Shown: positions 42,931 to 44,287 of the stretch, piece after piece
Layout of the letters: each line of letters opens with the position of its first letter
Numbering within the stretch: the stretch's first letter is position 1
Source of the DNA: Mesorhizobium sp. M8A.F.Ca.ET.218.01.1.1
GTDB lineage: Bacteria > Pseudomonadota > Alphaproteobacteria > Rhizobiales > Rhizobiaceae
Assembly: GCF_004791165.1 (NCBI RefSeq)
Contig: NZ_SRUZ01000001.1
Location: 1-44,287 of the forward strand
Reading direction: 5' to 3'
DNA length: 44,287 nucleotides
Notes under the pieces: model-generated
What the model was told of the DNA's origin: nothing
The model's database searches: none
What the model saw: the letters and a program-made list of their open reading frames with translations, nothing else
Translations under genes and position numbers: made by a program

Positions 42931-42985
42931 GGTGCTTGCCTCTATTTGATGGCCAAGTCGCGTCAACCGCAGATGGAATGACGCG

Positions 42986-43810
42986 ATGGCTTTCAAGACG
43001 ATCATGGTTCAACTGGACGTGGACGCAATCGCAGCGCCACGCATCGCGATGGCGTGGGATCTTGCTCAACGGATCGAGGCCGACCTGATCGGCTTCTGCG
43101 CCGCCGAGCCGCATTTTGTCCTCCCAACCAGCACTGATGACCAGGCCGCGACCAAGGCGTTGTGGCGCCAGGTAGAGGAGATAGAAGGTCGCCTCGACTG
43201 CCTGAGGGAGGAATTCCTGAGCATCGTCAACGGCAGCAATCGTGCCTCGTGGCGCGGAGAGGTAGGCAATCCCACGCGCCAACTTGCACTCAATGCGCGT
43301 GCCGCCGACTTGATCCTCGCTGGCCCGCCGACGGCCGATCTGGTGGTCGACCGTCATCGTGTGCTTGATCCGGCAAGTCTCATCCTTGCGGCGGGCCGTC
43401 CGATACTCGTGGCATCGGAACCCCTTGCGCCGATAAGAGCCGAAAGCATCCTGATTGCGTGGAATGACACGCGGGAAGCGCGACGTGCCGTCGTCGACGC
43501 TATGCCTTTCCTGATCACCGCCAGGGATGTCGTGATCGCCACCGTGGACAATGGGAATACTGGACCCAGGGAAAATGCAGCGGATGTCGAACTCTTTCTG
43601 ACGCGCCACGGTGTGAAGGCGCGATCCGAAATCTTGGATGCGTGCCGCTCCGAACCGGCGGAAATCCTCCTCCAGATCGGACAGGATATTGCGGCCGATC
43701 TCATCGTTCTCGGTGGCTACGGTCATAGCCGGGTACTGGAGAGGACCTTTGGCGGCGTGACACGTTCTGTGCTGCGCAGCGGATCATTGCATCGGTTCAT
43801 ATCGAACTGA
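42986..43810 (+). CDS. Universal stress protein (UspA), second copy
   Basis: A 274-aa protein (MAFKTIMVQLDVDA) with the same double-domain layout as the Usp at 38014-38823. The first half is a diverged domain with an FCAAEPHF segment. The second half carries AWNDTREARRAVVDAMPFL and the ATP-binding pattern GGYGHSRVLERTFGGVTRSVL. The shared segments (W-x-D-T-R-E-A-R-R-A and the FGGVTR end) make the two paralogues. A dedicated anaerobox lies upstream. It precedes hemA on the same strand, with a small hairpin after its stop. Confidence 0.9.
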   Translation: MAFKTIMVQLDVDAIAAPRIAMAWDLAQRIEADLIGFCAAEPHFVLPTSTDDQAATKALWRQVEEIEGRLDCLREEFLSIVNGSNRASWRGEVGNPTRQLALNARAADLILAGPPTADLVVDRHRVLDPASLILAAGRPILVASEPLAPIRAESILIAWNDTREARRAVVDAMPFLITARDVVIATVDNGNTGPRENAADVELFLTRHGVKARSEILDACRSEPAEILLQIGQDIAADLIVLGGYGHSRVLERTFGGVTRSVLRSGSLHRFISN

Positions 43811-43825
43811 GGAGGTGACACCTCC
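43811..43825. repeat. Short palindrome after the second Usp gene
   Basis: GGAGGTG-A-CACCTCC starts directly after the TGA stop. As RNA it can form only a short stem because the centre is one base, and there is no U-tract. It could be a weak terminator or a protein site. Confidence 0.35.
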
Positions 43826-43836
43826 AAATCGTGGTT

Positions 43837-43850
43837 TTGACATAAATCAA
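43837..43850. promoter_or_regulatory. Anaerobox upstream of hemA
   Basis: TTGAC-ATAA-ATCAA. Centre 43843.5 predicts a transcript start near 43885 and a 62-nt leader to ATG 43947, so the first step of haem synthesis appears to be raised in low oxygen. Confidence 0.88.
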
Positions 43851-43946
43851 GGTCTTCCGCTCCCGCAAACGGTTACGTCTAACCTTGCCAAGTTCGGTGT
43901 AGCTGATGCCCGCAGCGCAACCGCGAGCAAATAAGGAAATTCGGAC

Positions 43947-44287
43947 ATGAATTACCAGCGGTTCTTCGAGGACGCGATCGACCAGCTCCATGCCGAGCGT
44001 CGCTACCGCGTCTTCGCCGATCTAGAGCGCATCGCGGGCAAGTTTCCGCGCGCCATCTGGCGTTCCAACGGCCGCGCCGAGGAAATCACCGTCTGGTGCT
44101 CCAACGACTATCTTGGCATGGGCCAGCACGCCGACGTCATCGCCGCGTTCCAGAGGGCGGCCGGCAAGATGGGCTCTGGCGCCGGCGGCACCCGCAACAT
44201 TTCCGGCACGTCCAACCCGTTGGTCGAACTCGAGCATGAGCTGGCCGACCTGCACGGCAAGGAAGCCGCCCTGGTCTTCACCTCCGG
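43947..44287 (+). CDS. hemA: 5-aminolevulinate synthase, N-terminal part
   Basis: The frame from ATG 43947 (AAGGA 11 nt upstream) runs off the right edge after about 113 residues. It begins MNYQRFFEDAIDQLHAERR and contains VFADLERIAGKFP, WCSNDYLGMGQH and GSGAGGTRNISGT, typical of the ALA synthase of alphaproteobacteria, which condenses glycine and succinyl-CoA with pyridoxal phosphate. The catalytic Lys and the rest lie outside the window. The anaerobox upstream fits haem demand by the cbb3 oxidase and HemN. Confidence 0.95.
   Translation, partial: MNYQRFFEDAIDQLHAERRYRVFADLERIAGKFPRAIWRSNGRAEEITVWCSNDYLGMGQHADVIAAFQRAAGKMGSGAGGTRNISGTSNPLVELEHELADLHGKEAALVFTS

Overview
The window looks like a chromosomal or large-replicon segment of an alphaproteobacterium in the order Hyphomicrobiales (Rhizobiales), most likely Mesorhizobium or a near relative. 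The reasons are GC-rich coding sequence, an ALA-synthase type hemA, a complete fixNOQP-fixGHIS set with fnrN and hemN beside it, a FixL/FixJ pair with a haem PAS domain, and rhizobial nirK-nirV with pseudoazurin and NnrR. No rRNA, tRNA, CRISPR array, insertion sequence or phage gene was seen.

Layout. 1-3.8 kb: the tail of an unknown gene, a porin, a small exported protein, and a scar where an alpha/beta hydrolase and a DUF1254/DUF1214 gene have both lost their 5' halves. 3.9-6.5 kb: a large MscS channel and a small K+ channel. 6.7-9.8 kb: a GAF-Fis regulator, an aldehyde dehydrogenase and a DUF779 protein. 9.9-20.8 kb: the microaerobic respiration core, with hemN and fnrN divergent, a hemerythrin-like protein, fixNOQP (cbb3 oxidase) and fixGHIS (its copper and assembly factors). 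21-26.8 kb: nitrite reduction and NO response, with nirK, nirV, nnrS, pseudoazurin, nnrR, a DUF1858 protein and a VIT-family transporter. 27.1-33.4 kb: a flavin-based transmembrane redox module (FMN-binding protein, ApbE, an RnfD-like/ferredoxin-reductase fusion). It converges with a sensor kinase, response regulator and PepSY operon, and is followed by a small secreted acidic protein and a DUF2231 membrane protein. 33.5-44.3 kb: a low-oxygen accessory block with CBS-BON, LysE, DUF6455, a Mg2+ P-type ATPase with Usp, fixLJ, a hypothetical gene, a lipoyl-like protein, cytochrome c, phasin, a second Usp and the start of hemA.

How the genes work together. Ten FNR/FixK-type anaeroboxes (TTGAY-N4-RTCAA, one with a single mismatch) and three NnrR-type boxes (TTGCG-N4-CGCAA-like) lie between genes. 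If each works as a class II site (centre at -41.5), predicted transcripts start 16-62 nt before the chosen start codons. Most of the right two-thirds of the window therefore looks like one oxygen- and NO-responsive neighbourhood. FixLJ and FnrN would sense low oxygen, HemN and HemA would supply haem, FixNOQP would respire, and NirK with pseudoazurin would reduce nitrite. No fixK, nor or nos genes are visible. The flavinylation module has no anaerobox that I can see and may answer instead to the neighbouring PhoQ-like two-component system.
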